Positions 5,194-5,231 of a stretch of 5,231 nucleotides of DNA are shown here, in pieces (within the stretch, counting starts at the first letter, position 1; each line of letters begins with the position of its first letter). This DNA comes from Oscillospiraceae bacterium (GTDB lineage Bacteria; Bacillota; Clostridia; Oscillospirales; Oscillospiraceae), in the NCBI GenBank assembly GCA_020025425.1, contig JAHHSD010000075.1, positions 1-5,231 of the forward strand, written 5' to 3'. Made by a program: the position numbers and the translations under genes. The notes under the pieces are model-generated. The model made no database searches, had not been told where the DNA came from, and saw only the letters and a list, made by a program, of their open reading frames with translations.

Positions 5194-5231
5194 TGAAAAG
5201 TTTGAAAAAGCTTGAAAAAAGTTCTTGACAA
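5194..5231 (+). promoter_or_regulatory. Start of a second promoter (P2) behind phased A-tracts, cut by window end
   Basis: TTGACA at 5225-5230 is a perfect -35 box, but the -10 lies beyond the window. Just upstream, TGAAAA occurs three times (5194, 5203, 5213) at 9- and 10-base spacing, close to one helical turn. Such phased A-tracts bend DNA and often serve as UP elements. Tandem strong promoters of this kind are characteristic of rRNA operons, so one probably begins just outside. That last step is inference. Confidence 0.6.

Noticed and set aside
1..5231. CRISPR array, tRNA gene, insertion sequence or phage attachment site
   Set aside because: No regular spaced repeats, no tRNA T-loop or cloverleaf pattern, no transposase motif and no terminal inverted repeats were seen.

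Overview
The window looks like chromosome of a G+C-rich, endospore-forming Firmicute. Evidence: a spore germinant-receptor operon, strong AGGAGG ribosome binding sites before every complete gene, and very G/C-biased third codon positions, while the spaces between genes are AT-rich. An Oscillospiraceae-type gut clostridium (Flavonifractor/Oscillibacter/Intestinimonas-like) would fit, but that placement is inference.

Layout. (1) 1-852: the 3' end of pth (peptidyl-tRNA hydrolase), then tadA (tRNA adenosine deaminase), 12 bases apart and both serving translation. (2) 853-1329: a 477-base gap without a convincing protein gene but full of signals. Two diverged copies of a ~92-base element (861-952 and 1107-1200) lie exactly 246 bases apart. 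Each holds a possible sigma-A promoter at the same place, and each is followed within 9-18 bases by an intrinsic terminator hairpin. I read this as a pair of tandem promoter-small RNA-terminator units. Both putative RNAs carry a stretch complementary to an idealised Shine-Dalgarno plus ATG. Two GGAAATT-type palindromes lie between the units. (3) 1274-1303: a good match to a forespore (sigma-F/sigma-G) promoter, just after the second terminator and about 27 bases before the germination operon. (4) 1330-4968: a three-gene germinant receptor operon in the order A-C-B, tightly packed with overlapping ends. (5) 4969-5231: a gap holding an excellent sigma-A promoter (TTGACA-17-TGCTAATAT) and, at the window's edge, a second TTGACA behind phased A-tracts. 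This tandem layout suggests that a stable RNA (rRNA or tRNA) operon starts just outside the window.

How it fits together. The pth-tadA pair would be transcribed in growing cells. The germination operon is insulated from it by two terminators and would be switched on in the forespore. Its products form an inner-membrane receptor: the A subunit with a large soluble N-terminal domain, the B subunit as the permease-like germinant-binding protein, and the C subunit as a lipoprotein. The least explained part of the window is the twin small-RNA block at 861-1253.
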